A DNA stretch of 64,000 nucleotides, from NCBI GenBank assembly GCA_029747015.1, contig JAKOGI010000836.1:186001-250000 (forward strand), in the 5' to 3' direction. Positions within the stretch are counted from its first letter, which is position 1; every line of letters begins with the position of its first letter. This document shows, piece by piece, positions 46,977-59,140 of this stretch. Both the position numbers and the translations under genes were made by a program. This DNA comes from Carnegiea gigantea. Its lineage: Eukaryota; Streptophyta; Magnoliopsida; Caryophyllales; Cactaceae. A model generated the notes under the pieces. That model ran no database searches and was not told the origin of the DNA. It saw nothing but the letters and a program-made list of their open reading frames with translations.

Positions 46977-48879
46977 TGTAACACCCCTCTATCCCAGAGG
47001 GACGTTACACCGCCAGGATCCCCCGAGGGAGACCCCTAAGGCTGTTGTGACTGCCGATCACCTTATATGGTCACCTAACCCTAGGTTGGCTAAGGGATTC
47101 CTGGGACGAAACCGCAAGAGTTCCACCTAAAACTACGACGTTTACAAAATTTTGACACAAGCCGAGGGGTACCTGGAGACATTATACTAATTAATTTACA
47201 TAAAACAAGAGTCCTCCATGGGGCACACCCCCGGGACTAGGGCTTCTGCCCTTACAACAGCCATACAGATAGTTACAAGGTTTGCGACTAGACCAGAGCC
47301 AGCTACATGTTTGCCATTTACATTACATCAATCAAAAGGAGGAAATGACAGCTTCATCACACAGCAGCATGGGAACACATCCTGGAAGACTGGTTGTCGG
47401 TAAGCAAGTAGCAAGCATAAGCTTTCATTCATTACCTAGGAGGGGGAAAAGAGGAAAGGAAATGGAGTGAGTCACTACGTGCTCAATGAGTGCCCCCTCC
47501 ACTTCCTAAAGCAAACCTTTTACAAGTACTATGACCTCTAGTATTCATTCGTTAACATTCACATGACATTCAAGTTGCGATGAGCTATGTGATACGCATT
47601 AGGGGCACTTGACCATATTATTAACACAAGGTGTTCTTAATGCGGAGAATGTTGGTATGATAAGGATTTACTACTTAGGAAGACACCATAAGACATGAAT
47701 GTGTGATGCATTAGTACTCATTCATTCAATATGCACTTTCTAACGTATAGTTACTTAACGCCACATAATGACTTGATGTAAATGTAACTATCTGAAGCAA
47801 ACAAGAGAACTTGACCATACATTACTTGAGATCACATAAAACAAAGCATTTTCATTCAAATCGTATTACGACTCATAGAAACTGCTCATCTTTCTTTCAA
47901 TCGACCATTAGATGGCCTTCAACCTTTCTTTTTCATAAAACGTTTAAGGCAGCAATTGCCAGCTACGTTTCTCATTCGTAAGGAAAATACTTGTGGCATA
48001 AGATCATGACAGGGTGCTGAGTGGATGAGATCTATTCTCGAACCCCATAGTGAGACCTAACGCTCACACATAAGCACTTACTCCCGGGATGGCTACATAA
48101 ACATGTTGGACCATTACCCTCGTCAGGGTTTTCTAGGGTTTCCTAGTACCAGGACGTAAGCCCTAGGCAGTCATCATTCATAACATAGTGTCCACAGCAC
48201 ATTATCTTAACCAAGGAAAGCGTATGGTCATAATGACTAGTAATTTTGCGTTTCAAACAATAAAATCATTCAACGTATAATTCCCATCTCCCTTTTGTTA
48301 AAAACGTTTTAGGGATTCTTCCCAAACACTATTTGGATACCTAAAATAGGCCATAGCTCATTACTAGACATGGCTACTATTCATTTAAAACACATGAAGA
48401 GTCATTTGCTAAAACATCACCCTTCCACACACATGTTACATTTTAAACATACAAGGAAAAGGGAATACACATATCACATTTAAACACTTCGTAATCATTT
48501 CAACACAATGAGCCACACATGGCCTCGCAATCCACACGATTGCGGTTAATTCACAACCCGAACTCCCTCCTCACAAGCACCGTACCACAAGAACCTCGAA
48601 CCGCTCATAGTTATTCCTCAAGCCATACAACTACCATCTCAGTTTCAGTTCATGATCTAGTATCCTAATCATGATGGTCACTGAAGGAAATACGTAAACT
48701 TACCAACGCGGAACTTACCAATTAGATAACCAGCAATTATCGAAGCGCTGCAGCAAACGGTTATAACCATGCACAAATATATACATATATATTTATATTT
48801 AAGCATTCATGCGAGCTTGACTTGAAATGGACGTCTAATGAGTTAGGTTAAGCTGACTAAGCATGTAATAATTCACTAT

Positions 48880-49460
48880 TCAGGCTTTTATGGCCCTTTA
48901 CGCATAATAGGGCTCTAAACGTTCATTGATCACATTCATGTTGCCATTTGAATCCGTTAAGGTCACTTAGACATGATACGAGTCTAAACATTCATCACTT
49001 GCATCGAAATTACTATTCGAACCTATTTAGGCCTTTTTAGTGTAACGGGTCTCATGGCATTCGTTATCATGTCGAGATTATCATTAAACCCCTTTCTAGG
49101 TCATTAAGACGTAATAAACCTCAGGCAATCCCTTGTCGTGTCGTTCACTTATTCGAGTCAACCTTTCAAATATGCGTTAACTAAATATATTAAATTGATG
49201 CTAAACATGCATAGTTTACTTCGAACCAACTTTCAGGTACGTATTAACCAAATGTACTAAAGTCGATTCTAAGCATTCATATTCCGTTTCGAAACTATTA
49301 ATTAGGCATAATTCATTTTAAAGTCATTTTTCAAGCATGGACTAACACATATCAATTCGAAGCGTCATTCATTGCCTCGGAATTACATTCCAAGCCTATT
49401 TAAGTCGTTTTAGCATAACATGATTCGAGTTTCTATCAAGCAGTGAGTTTGCACATAAAT
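48880..49460. repeat. Degenerate ~68-bp tandem array inside the 3' LTR
   Basis: TTTGAATCC, ATTCGAACC, ATTAAACCC, ATTCGAGTC, CTTCGAACC and TTTCGAAAC occur at about 48947, 49016, 49084, 49151, 49220 and 49288, that is every 67-69 bp. AGG(C/T) motifs follow the same spacing. Units are strongly diverged from each other. Confidence 0.7.
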
Positions 49461-49896
49461 CAATTCAGGTATCATTGAAAATACAGTTACAGCCTATAAC
49501 AATTCCTATGCATTACTAAGCTGAGAATTTACTGGTTCGAGACATGCATACTGACGGCAGTGAGCAGGGTCTGTGGATACGGTCTGGGCGTGCATAAATA
49601 GGTTTGAAATTACCAGGCAGTACATTTTCAATCAATCCCTGACATTTCTAACTACTTAAACTAACCTTAATCTGACATGCAACATCATTCTGCTGAAATT
49701 ATACTTGAAAATGACAACAACGGCTTAGGAGAGGAGAATCACTCACCTGAAACTGCTTAATTACCCACTCAATTGGGAGTAATTCACGCCCAAATCCTTT
49801 TGAATTCGTCCTTAGTTAAGCTATACCCAGAACCTGAAACCCTAGCTTCGATTTGGTCGCAGTTTGGGGTTGTCTGGGGTCGAATTCGACCCCCAG

Positions 49897-49906
49897 ATTT
49901 ATAGAG
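49897..49906 (-). promoter_or_regulatory. TATA box candidate, 3' LTR
   Basis: On the - strand CTCTATAAAT lies between the GC-rich upstream part and a perfect 18-bp palindrome, GGGGTCGAATTCGACCCC (49876-49893). Confidence 0.55.
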
Positions 49907-50127
49907 GAGGTGGAGAGGGTCGTGGCTCGCCGGAATCCGGTACGTGGGTGGTGGTTTTTAGGCGTTAGACGCGTGGTTGGAGAGCTGACTCGATCGTGTG
50001 ACGTGGGGGAAGGAAAACTGGCAGTGGTTGGGTGGCTGGCGACGCGTGGGTGATGCCAGACAGCTCCTCCTCTCGCTGGCGACACGTGACGGCCGGCGGT
50101 GACGCCAGGCGGCGACCGGTGGCCGCG

Positions 50128-50182
50128 AGAGAGAGAGAGAGAGCGAGAGCGAAGCAGAGAGAGGGAGAGAGCGAGGTGCAAG
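50128..50182. repeat. (GA)n-rich tract in 3' LTR
   Basis: GAGAGA runs with interruptions, paralleled at 59364-59425 in the other LTR. On the element strand it is a CT tract upstream of the TATA box. Confidence 0.85.
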
Positions 50183-50611
50183 CGAGAGAGGAAGGGGAGG
50201 GGGTCGGGTTCTCTGTGACCTGATAACAGGCCCCCTCTTCCCTTTTGTTTTTTTGTTTTTTTTTAACTCAATTAACATCATTCAACTGAATCCTGATCCC
50301 GTACTTGCTAAAGGTTAGGCTAAACCCGAATCAAAACGACTCACAATCAACATTTCAGTTTAAATTTTGGGATTTAACCAAGTAAAACGAAAAACGATTT
50401 TAAAAACTCGGCTTAGCGTTGCTTCAATAATTTTATAAATAAGTAACGTCGGTAATAACATAAATCAAATAATCGTTCTGTTTAATGAAATTATCCATTA
50501 AAACTCACACAGTCGATTTAATATTTTTGCTGAACGATGATTCAAATGCAATTGGTAAATTTAGCCATTGAAATAGTTAGTCAGCAATAGAATGAAAGCG
50601 TGGCCCTTACA

Positions 50612-50623
50612 TTCTCCCCCCTT
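50612..50623 (-). other. Polypurine tract of the Tekay-type element
   Basis: On the - strand AAGGGGGGAGAA runs to the LTR edge. The pol stop codon TAA (50622-50624) overlaps its first bases. Confidence 0.9.
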
Positions 50624-53600
50624 AAAAGAATTTCGTCTTCGAAATTTGCTCACCTGATGAGAATAATGTGGGATATTTTTCACGCATTTCGCTTTCTAAT
50701 TCCCAAGTTGCTTTTGCCACCTTATGATGCTTCCATAACACCTTTACATAGGGAATGCTCCTATTTCTAAGCTTCCTTTCTGTCCTTTCCAAAATCTGAA
50801 TGGGCTCTTCCATGTAAGTAAGACTTTCTTTGACTTGTAAGGGCTCATATCGAATGACATGATCTGGATCTGAGACATACTTCCGAAGACTGGATACGTG
50901 AAATACATCGTGAATGCCTTGCAATGAGGGCGGTAAGGCCAATCGGTATGCAATCGATCCCACTTTCTGCAAAATTTCGAATGGGCCGATGAATCTTGGG
51001 CTGAGTTTTCCTTTTTGTCCAAACCTTATGCTCCCTTTAAGTGGAGATACTCTGAGGAACACATGATCTGCAACTTCGAATTCTAATGGCCTTCTCCTAT
51101 TGTCCGCGTAGCTCTGTTGTCTACTCTGTGCAGCTTGTAACCTTTTGCGGATTGTCTTGATTGTTTCGATCGTTTGGTCGATTAGGTTAACTTTGGACGG
51201 TTCCCTTTCTCCTACTTCATTCCAACAAATTGGAGTTCTACAATGCCTACCATATAATGCCCTGAAAGGAGCCATGCGTATACTGGCGTGGTGACTATTA
51301 TTATACGCAAACTCAATCAGAGGCAAGTTATGATCCCAAGTTCCAACGTAATCAAGTGCACAGGCCCTCAACATGTCCGCCAAGGTTTTAATGGTTCTCT
51401 CAGATTGACCGTCTGTTTGAGGATGGAAGGCCGTACTTAAACGTAGTTCTGTGCCCATTGCTCTTTGAAAACCATGCCAGAAGCGAGATACAAACTTGGT
51501 ATCGCGATCTAACACAATACTGAGTGGTACACCATGCAGTCTAACTATCTCCTTAACGTATAGGCTCGCCAGTTGTTCAGAGGTGAAAGTGGCCTTGATG
51601 GGTAAGAAGTGTACGGCCTTGGTCAATCTGTCAACTATAACCCACACACTATCATGCTGTCTGATGGTTTTTGGCATTCCAATCATGAAATCCATGGTGA
51701 TATGTTCCCATTTCCATTCGGGAATTGGCAAGGGTTGTAGTAAGCCTCCAGGTCTCTGATGCTCGGTTTTCACCCGTTGGCATGTAAGGCACCGAGTCAC
51801 GTATTTTGCAATGTCCCTTTTCATGCCATTCCACCAGTAATGGGTTTTCAAGCCATGGTACATCTTCGTACTTCCAGGGTGTACAACAAGTGTGGAATTA
51901 TGCACTTCCTTTAACAACTCCTCCTTGAGAGCTGTGATGTTTGGTACACACAGTCTATCCCCATACCAGAGTACTTCATTTTTGATGGAAAACACCTTAT
52001 TCCTTCCTTCTTCCAGCCCTTTCTTTATTTTCATGAGTTCAGGGTCATTCTTCTGCTGTTGCTTGATCGTTTCAATCAAGGGCGATGAGATTTGAAGCGC
52101 TGCTATGTGACTTTGATTCCCTGGTAGTACCACCGCTACTTGTAACCCGTCGAGCTCTCTTAGGAGCCTCTTTTCTCGTGTGAGTAAATATGCTACCGTT
52201 CCAGTAGATTTCCTACTTAAGGCATCGGCCACCACGTTGGCTTTACCAGGGTGGTACTTCACCTCCATATCATAGTCTTTTAGGAGTTCTAACCATCTTC
52301 TTTGTCTCATATTCAACTCCTTCTGAGTAAAGATATATTTCAGGCTCTTATGATCAGTGTATACCTCGCACCTCACCCCATAGAGATAATGTCTCCAGAT
52401 CTTTAGGGCGAATACGACTGCAGCTAATTCTAGGTCGCGTGCTGGATAATTTTCTTCGTAAGGCTTCAGTTGGCGTGAGGCATAACCAATAACTCTGCCC
52501 GTTTGCATTAATACACACCCCAGTCCCTTCTTAGATGTGTCACTGTAGATCACAAACCCTTCGTCGCCTTCAGGTAGCACTAATATTGGTGCAGACACCA
52601 AACGTTTCTTTAACTCCTGAAAGCTATCTTCACATTCTGGGGTCCATTCAAATTTAGTGGTCTTTCGAGGTAGTTTGGTAATAGGCAAAGTCAGTTTAGG
52701 AAATCCTTCTACGAATCTTCGATAATAGCCAGCCATGCCCAGAAAACTTCGTACTTCTGAGACCTTTGTGGGTCTTGGCCAATTTACAATGGCCTCCACC
52801 TTTGCTGGATCTACCGAGATACCTTCCTTAGTCACCATAGGCCCCAGAAATTGCACCTTCTTTAACCAAAACTCGCACTTTTTAAACTTGGCGTACAGCT
52901 TGTGCTCTTCTAGGGTTTTCAACACCGTTCGTAGGTGGTCTGCATGTTCTTCCCTAGTCTTGGAGTATACCAGGATGTCATCAATAAATATCACTACGAA
53001 TTTGTCGAGGTATGGCTTAAATATTCTGTTCATTAAGTCCATAAAGAAAGCAGGAGCATTAGTTAATCCAAATGGCAACACTAAGAACTCATAATGCCCG
53101 TATCGAGTGCGGAAAGCGTTTTTGGGTACATCTTCTTTCTTAATCTTCAGCTAATGGTACCCCGACCTCAAGTCAATTTTTGAGAATACCGAGGTGCCGA
53201 CTAGTTGATCAAACAAGTCATCGATTCTAGGAAGTGGGTATTTATTCTTCACTGTTACCCTATTCAACTCTCGATAGTCGATACATAATCTTAGACTTCC
53301 ATCCTTTTTCTTCACGAAGAGCACTGGTGCTCCCCAGGGTGAGACACTAGGCTGAATCAGTCCTTTATCCAGCAATTCTTGCAACTGAGTTTTTAGTTCC
53401 TTCAGCTCAGCAGGTTTCATTCGATAAGGCACCTTGGATATTAGGCTCGTTCCAGGCACGAGTTCAATGGTAAACTCGATTTCTCAATCCAGTGGTAACC
53501 CTGGTACTTCCTGAAACACCTGCAGGAATTCCCTTGCTACCGGGATCTCACTCAGATTTAGATCTTTGTGTTCTGTGCCGTCAATCGTGCACAGATAGCC

Positions 53601-54110
53601 TTGACATCCCTTCCTCAACATTCTAAGTGCTTGCATAGCAGATATGATTGGAGTAATCACCTGGGGGCCACTTCCCTTGTAGGTTATCCTTTCTCCTTCT
53701 GGGGTCGAAAAGGTAACCAGTTTCTTTTCACAGTCAATGGTCACTTCATGCGTGGTTAACCAATCCATTCCTAGAATAACATCCCAACCTTGTATGTCTA
53801 ACTGTACTAAGTTCGCAGGGAGGATTCTCCCTTCCAAGTGAATGGCACAGTTTTTGAAAATAACATCAGTGTAATAGGTAAAGCCCAAAGGAGTGGTTAC
53901 ATGTAGTTGCACATTCATCTCGTCAGGCTTGTTAGCGAGTTTCTTTGCGAAGATGGGATTTACAAAAGAATGTGTGGCACCCGAATCAAACAAAACATGA
54001 GCATAAAGATGATTGATTGGGAGAGTACCTGAGACAGTGTTAATGGGGTCCTCAACCTCGTCTCCTTCTAAGCAAAACACGCGGCCACCTGCCTGTGGCC
54101 TTTTTCCCCT
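50622..54110 (-). pseudogene. Tekay-type pol (protease, RT, RNase H, integrase, chromodomain)
   Basis: One frame with gag. Protease: HVLFDSGATHSFV (active-site DSG) and WDVILGMDWL, in 53484-54080. [22 protein letters not shown] and [10 protein letters not shown] in 53151-53459. Then comes the 819-codon part 50622-53081: FIDDILVYS (residues 32-40), RNase H Asp181, Glu218, Asp243 and Asp286, integrase HHCC ligands His394, His401, Cys431 and Cys434, catalytic Asp464, Asp525 and Glu561 (35 residues between the last two), [11 protein letters not shown] (694-704), and a chromodomain-like tail about 755-808. TGA at 53484 (Leu-Asp|Glu-Ile, family Arg) and TAG at 53151 (Gly-Tyr-His|Leu, family Gln) interrupt it. 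Both are explained by C-to-T changes. All catalytic residues I could check are present, so it was recently active. Confidence 0.95.
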
Positions 54111-55046
54111 TCATTGGCCTTCTGTGGCTGTATTCATGGGAGGACGACCTCTTTGTATGACAGGATTAGCCCCCGTGTTTGAACCTTGTGTGCTTCTCTG
54201 CCGGTTCCACGCCCTTTTCGGGCAATCAGCAATCTTATGGTCCGTAGCGTCGCATCCATAACATTCTCCTATGCCGAATCTACATAAGCCAGAGTGCAGG
54301 CGCCCACATTGGTTGCAAGGTCCTACAATTTGTCCTGTTGCAACTTGCTTGCCTTGACCCTGGTTTCTTGCGATGTTAAAGTCCCTGAATCTCTTGTTCC
54401 TTGAATCATTTGATCCACCTGGACCAAATTTTCTCTTGACTTGGCTCGATTGTCGGCTTTCAGCTTCAGTTTCCTCTATAACCCGGGCTATTTTCACTGC
54501 CCGTTGGTACATCTCTTGGAACCTGGTGAAAACGTGGCCTGCTATCATCCGTTTAATCGGTCCTTTCAACCCTTGCTCGAAATGATCCATTTTCATTTCT
54601 TCTGTTACAACCTGGTTAGGTGCAAAGCGGCTCAATTCATTGAACTTTGCAGCATACTCAACCACACTCATTTGTCCTTGTTTCAGACGCGGGAATTCTT
54701 GCTCTTTTGCTCTCTTCATGTCTCATGGGTAATACTGGGCGTCCATTAGAGCCTTCAACTGTTCCCAAGTTAGAGCCGATTCCGTGGCCCGGGGTTTCAC
54801 CGTTCCCCACCAGAACTCAGCTTCCTTTTCGAACTGATGGGTGGTGAGGCGCACCTTGGAACCTTCAGGACAGTTCATTACTTCAAATAGGTTTTCCATT
54901 CGCCTCAACCACTCTTCGTAAGTGAGAGGATCCGTCTCGCCCCCAAACTTGGGTGGCTTCAATTTATTGAATTGGCAAATCATCTCTAAGGCGGTTGGCT
55001 CCGCCATCTGTTCTCTGTGGGGAGGCATCGCTACGCAGCTGTTCAT
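54111..55046 (-). pseudogene. Tekay-type gag, one internal stop
   Basis: Gag makes the particle. It begins MNSCVAMPPHREQMAEPTAL, and a start at the second Met (MPPHRE) is equally possible. The capsid part has LKPPKFGGETDPLTYEEWL (about residues 31-49) and EFWWGTVKPR. At 54723-54725 a TGA replaces the Arg expected after QYYP; the same frame goes on with DMKRAKEQEFPRLKQGQMSV. The zinc knuckle CYGCDATDHKIADC (CX2CX4HX4C) is complete. A second TGA at 54111-54113 follows TATEGQ, and the frame continues (RGKRPQAGGR) into the protease, so gag and pol were a single ORF. Confidence 0.93.
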
Positions 55047-55316
55047 GCAAAGTTGCTTAGTTTTATATGAAAATAGATTATCAAAGACAGTTAAAAGTAT
55101 AGTACAACATCAAATAGCATTTATAAATTGCGAAGCATTAGTGCGACCCTACTCAGGTTGCACAAACATCTCTTTTTCCTCATTATAACAAGCATTTACA
55201 TTGTATACGGCAACAGGGGTGATGCCCCCGCCTACATTATTTATTTACAAGCGTACACTAGCTAGATTTTATTTAAAAACAGTGCACACATTGGCGACTC
55301 CAAGCCACATACAACC

Positions 55317-56003
55317 CTAATTACCACATGAGGAACCCTCCTCAGGAGGATCATCTACTACTGGTTCATTCGAGCCCTCTGACTCCACTGCGGCTAGTAG
55401 GTTCCATAACACAAAGGGTGGAGAGTATTCCACATCAGGCGTCCCATCCACCAGTTCTTTCATTCTCAGCATTGTAGCCTGCCAGCCCCGGGGGTATTAT
55501 GCACCGAAGGAATCTATCCATCGTGCCCACAGAGTGGCCACTCGCTTGTATCGTCTTGCCTGAGGATTTCCTGCGAACAAAAGTCTCATTTGACGATGTT
55601 CAATCTGATTTCTCTCTGCTATTGTGATTGGTAGTTGTTGGGTAGCGGCAGGAGCAATTAGAGCCGTGTTGATCAGTTGCATGGCGGCATCGCTCCTTCC
55701 TAAGAGGGTACTTCCTAAGGAATCCACCCGCCCTTCTGCTAATATTAGGAAGTCCACCAACCCTCTAAAAGTGAATGGTGTATAAGCTCCCCAATATACA
55801 TGGTAGAGACGGAGAATAGAAGTGACTTCGGCCCACCTTCCCATATATGGCATCGCTCTGATGAACTTGTAAGTCCAATGGTTCTGTGTAACCCGTGTGA
55901 GTCTCCACTGGTTGCTCTTAATCATTGCTTCCCAAAATATGACTGCATTCCATGCAGCCAACCAGAAGGGTAGATACTCAAAATCATCAATACTAAACAC
56001 CAT
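55317..56003 (-). pseudogene. Extra ORF upstream of gag, function unknown (228 codons)
   Basis: The frame opens with ATG at 56001-56003, four codons after an upstream in-frame TGA, and runs 168 codons to a TAA at 55497-55499. The same frame then stays open for 59 more codons, to a TAG at 55317-55319. It shares its frame with gag and pol. N-terminal part (1-100): rich in Trp, Phe and Tyr, with FEYLPFWLAAWNAVIFWEAM and GAYTPFTFRGLVDFLILAE, likely helical. Middle (100-165): Ala/Gln/Arg-rich helices, RRYKRVATLWARWIDS. Tail (after the TAA): VDGTPDVEYSPPFVLWNLL and an acidic end, NEPVVDDPPEEGSS. No signal peptide, transmembrane segment or zinc ligands. I do not recognise the protein. Ogre/Retand elements carry an ORF before gag, but such an ORF is not usual in Tekay chromoviruses. 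One stop in 228 codons matches the decay of gag-pol, so it was under selection until recently. Confidence 0.75.
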
Positions 56004-56193
56004 CCTACATCACCACGCGGGGTTAGGAATGACATCATCAAGCACGTATTTGTTTGGGAGTCCTAAACTATGTTCTAGTTTGCGCACATAAGTATGTAAA
56101 ATAAGCACATAGTAAGCTCAAGTAAACACTTTAAAACACATACCTTCACACATTGGTACACCTAAGGTCACATCTATATGCACATGTAACCTA

Positions 56194-56207
56194 TGGCTCT
56201 GATACCA
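56194..56207 (-). other. Primer-binding site, tRNA-iMet type
   Basis: On the - strand TGGTATCAGAGCCA, 5 bp from the 5' LTR. It matches the 3' end of plant initiator tRNA-Met over all 14 bases. Confidence 0.95.
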
Positions 56208-58116
56208 CCTAATGTAACACCCCTCTATCCCAGAGGGACGTTACACCGCCAGGATCCCCCGAGGGAGACCCCTAAGGCTGTCGTGACTGCCGATCTCCTT
56301 ATATGGTCACCTAACCCTAGGTTGGCTAAGGGATTCCTGGGATGAAACCGAAAGAGTTCCGCCTAAAACTGCGACGTTTACAAAATTTTGACACAAGCCG
56401 AGGGGTACCTGGAGATATTATACTAATTAATTTACATAAAACAAGAGTCCTCCACGGGGCACACCCCCCGGACTAGGGCTTATGCCCTTACAATAGCCAT
56501 ACAGATAGTTACAAGGTTTGCGGCTAGACCAGAGCCAGCTACATGTTTGCCATTTACATTACATCAATCAAAAGGAGGAAATGGCAGCTTCATCACACAG
56601 CAGCATGGGAACACATCCTGGAAGACTGGTTGTCGGTAAGCAAGTAGCAAGCATAAGCTTTCATTCATTACCTAGGAGGGGGAAAAAGAGGAAAGGAAAT
56701 GGAGTGAGTCACTACGTGCTCAATGAGTGCCCCCTTCACTTCCTAAAGCAAACCTTTTACAAGTACTATGACCTCTAGTATTCATTCGTTAACATTCACA
56801 TGGCATTCAAGTTGCGATGAGCTATGTGATTCGCATTAGGGGCACTTGACCATATTATTAACACAAGGTGTTCTTAATGCGGAGAATGTTGGCATGTTAA
56901 GGATTTACTACTTAGGAAGACACCATAAGACATGAATGTGTGATGCATTAGTACTCATTCATTCAATATGCACTTTCTAACGTATAGTTACTTAACGCCA
57001 CATAATGACTTGATGTAAACGTAACTATCTGAAGCAAACATGAGAACTTGACCATACATTACTTGAGATCACATAAAACAAAGCATTTTCACTCAAATCG
57101 TATTACGACTTGTGGAAACTGCTCATCTTTCTTTCAATCGACCATTAGATGGCCTTTAACCTTTCTTTTTCATAAAACGTTTAAGACAGCAATTGCCAGC
57201 TGCGTTTCTCATTCGTAAGGAAAATACTTGTGGCATAAGATCATGACAGGGTGCTGAGTGGGTGAGATCTATTCTCGAACCCCATAGTGAGACCTAATGC
57301 TCACACATAAGCACTTACTCCCGGGATGGCTACATAAACATATTGGACTATTACCCTCGTCAGGGTCTTCTAGGGTTTCCTAGTACCAGGACGTAAGCCC
57401 TAGGCAGTCATCATTCATAACATAGTGTCCACAGCACATTATCTTAGCCAAAGAAAGCGTATGGTCATAACGACTAGTAATTTTCCGTTTCAAACAATAA
57501 AATCATTCAACGTATAATTCCCATCTCCCTTTTGTTAAAAACATTTTAGGGATTCTTCCCAAACACTATTTGAATAGCTAATAGGCCATAGCTCATTACT
57601 AGACATGGCTACTATTCATTTAAAACACATGAAGAGTCATTTGCTAAAACATCACCCTTCCACACACATGTTACATTTTAAACATACAAGGAAAAGGGAG
57701 TACACATATCACATTTAAACACTTCGTAATCATTTCAACACAATGAGCCACACATGGCCTCGCAATCCACACGATTGCGGTTAATTCACAACCCGAACTC
57801 GCTCCTCACAAGCACCGTGCCACAAGAACCTCGAACCGCTCATAGTTATTCCTCAAGCCATCCAACTACCATCTCAGTTTCAGTTCATGATCTAGTATCC
57901 TAATCATGATGGTCACTGGAGGAAATATGTAAACTTACCAACGCGGAACTTACCAATTAGATAACCAGCAATTATCGAAGCGCTGCAGCAAACGGTTATA
58001 ACCGTGCACAAATATATACATATATATTTATATTTAAGCATTCATGCGAGCTTGACTTGAAATGGACGTCTAATGAGTTAGGTTAAGCTGACTAAGCATG
58101 TAATAATTCACTATTC

Positions 58117-58700
58117 AGGCTTTTATGGCCCTTTACGCATAATAGGGCTCTAAACGTTCATTGATCACATTTATGTTGCATTTGAATCCGTTAAGGTCAC
58201 TTAGACATGATACGAGTCTAAACATTCATCACTTGCATCAAAATTACTATTCAAACCTATTTAGGCCTTTTTAGTGTAACGGGTCTCATGGCATTCGTTA
58301 TCATGTCGAGATTATCACTAAACCCCTTTCTAGGTCATTAAGACGTAATAAACCTCAGGCAATCTCTTGTCGTGTCGTTCACTTATTCGAGTCAACCTTT
58401 CAAATATGCGTTAACTAAATATATTAAATTGATGCTAAACATGCATAGTTTACTTCGAACCAACTTTCAGGTACGTATTAACCAAATGTACTAAAGTCGA
58501 TTCTAAGCATTCATATTCCGTTTCGAAACTATTAATTAGGCATAATTCATTTTAAAGTCATTTTTCAAGCATGAACTAACACGTATCGATTCGAAGCGTC
58601 ATTCATTGCCTCGGAATTACATTCCAAGCCTATTTAAGTCGTTTTAGCATAACATGATTCGAGTTTCTATCAAGCAGCGAGTTTGCACATAAATCAATTT
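58117..58700. repeat. Degenerate ~68-bp tandem array inside the 5' LTR
   Basis: Counterpart of 48880-49460 with the same spacing of the TTTGAATCC / TTCGAACC motif. Confidence 0.7.
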
Positions 58701-59129
58701 AGGTATCATTGAAAATACAGTTACAGCCTATAACAGTTCCTATGCATTACTAAGCTGAGAATTTACTGATTCGAGACATGCATACTGACGGCAGTGAGCA
58801 GGGTCTGTGTATATGGTCTAGGCGTGCATAAATAGGTTTGAAATTACCAGGCAGTACATTTTCAATCAATCCCTGACATTTCTAACTACTTAAACTAACC
58901 TTAATCTGACATGCAACATCATTCTGCTGAAATTATACTTGAAAATGACAACAACGGCTTAGGAGAGGAGAATCACTCACCTGAAACTGCTTAATTACCC
59001 ACTCAATTGGTAGTAATTCACGCCCAAATCCTTTTGAATTCGTCCTTGGTTCAGCTATACCCAGAACCCGAAACCCTAGCTTCGATTTGGTCGCGGTTTG
59101 GGGTTGTCTGGGGTCGAATTCGACCCCCA

Positions 59130-59140
59130 GATTTATAGAG
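59130..59140 (-). promoter_or_regulatory. TATA box candidate, 5' LTR
   Basis: On the - strand CTCTATAAATC, with the perfect palindrome GGGGTCGAATTCGACCCC (59110-59127) 2 bp downstream. Upstream lies the GC-rich stretch with CACGTG at 59177 and the CT tract. Confidence 0.55.

Larger units (their letters stand above)
46977..50611 (-). repeat. Tekay-type element, 3' LTR
   Basis: Left LTR. It contains the 68-bp-period array (48880-49460), a TATA box with adjacent palindrome (49876-49906), a GC-rich stretch (49900-50220) and a (GA)n tract (50128-50182). The open frames in the GC-rich part are low-complexity (Arg/Ser-rich) and not considered genes. Confidence 0.95.

Noticed and set aside
51496..53094. 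Several + strand frames of 60-119 codons opposite the Tekay-type pol
   Set aside because: They are antisense shadows of a well-supported pol frame; codon pattern and domains belong to the - strand.
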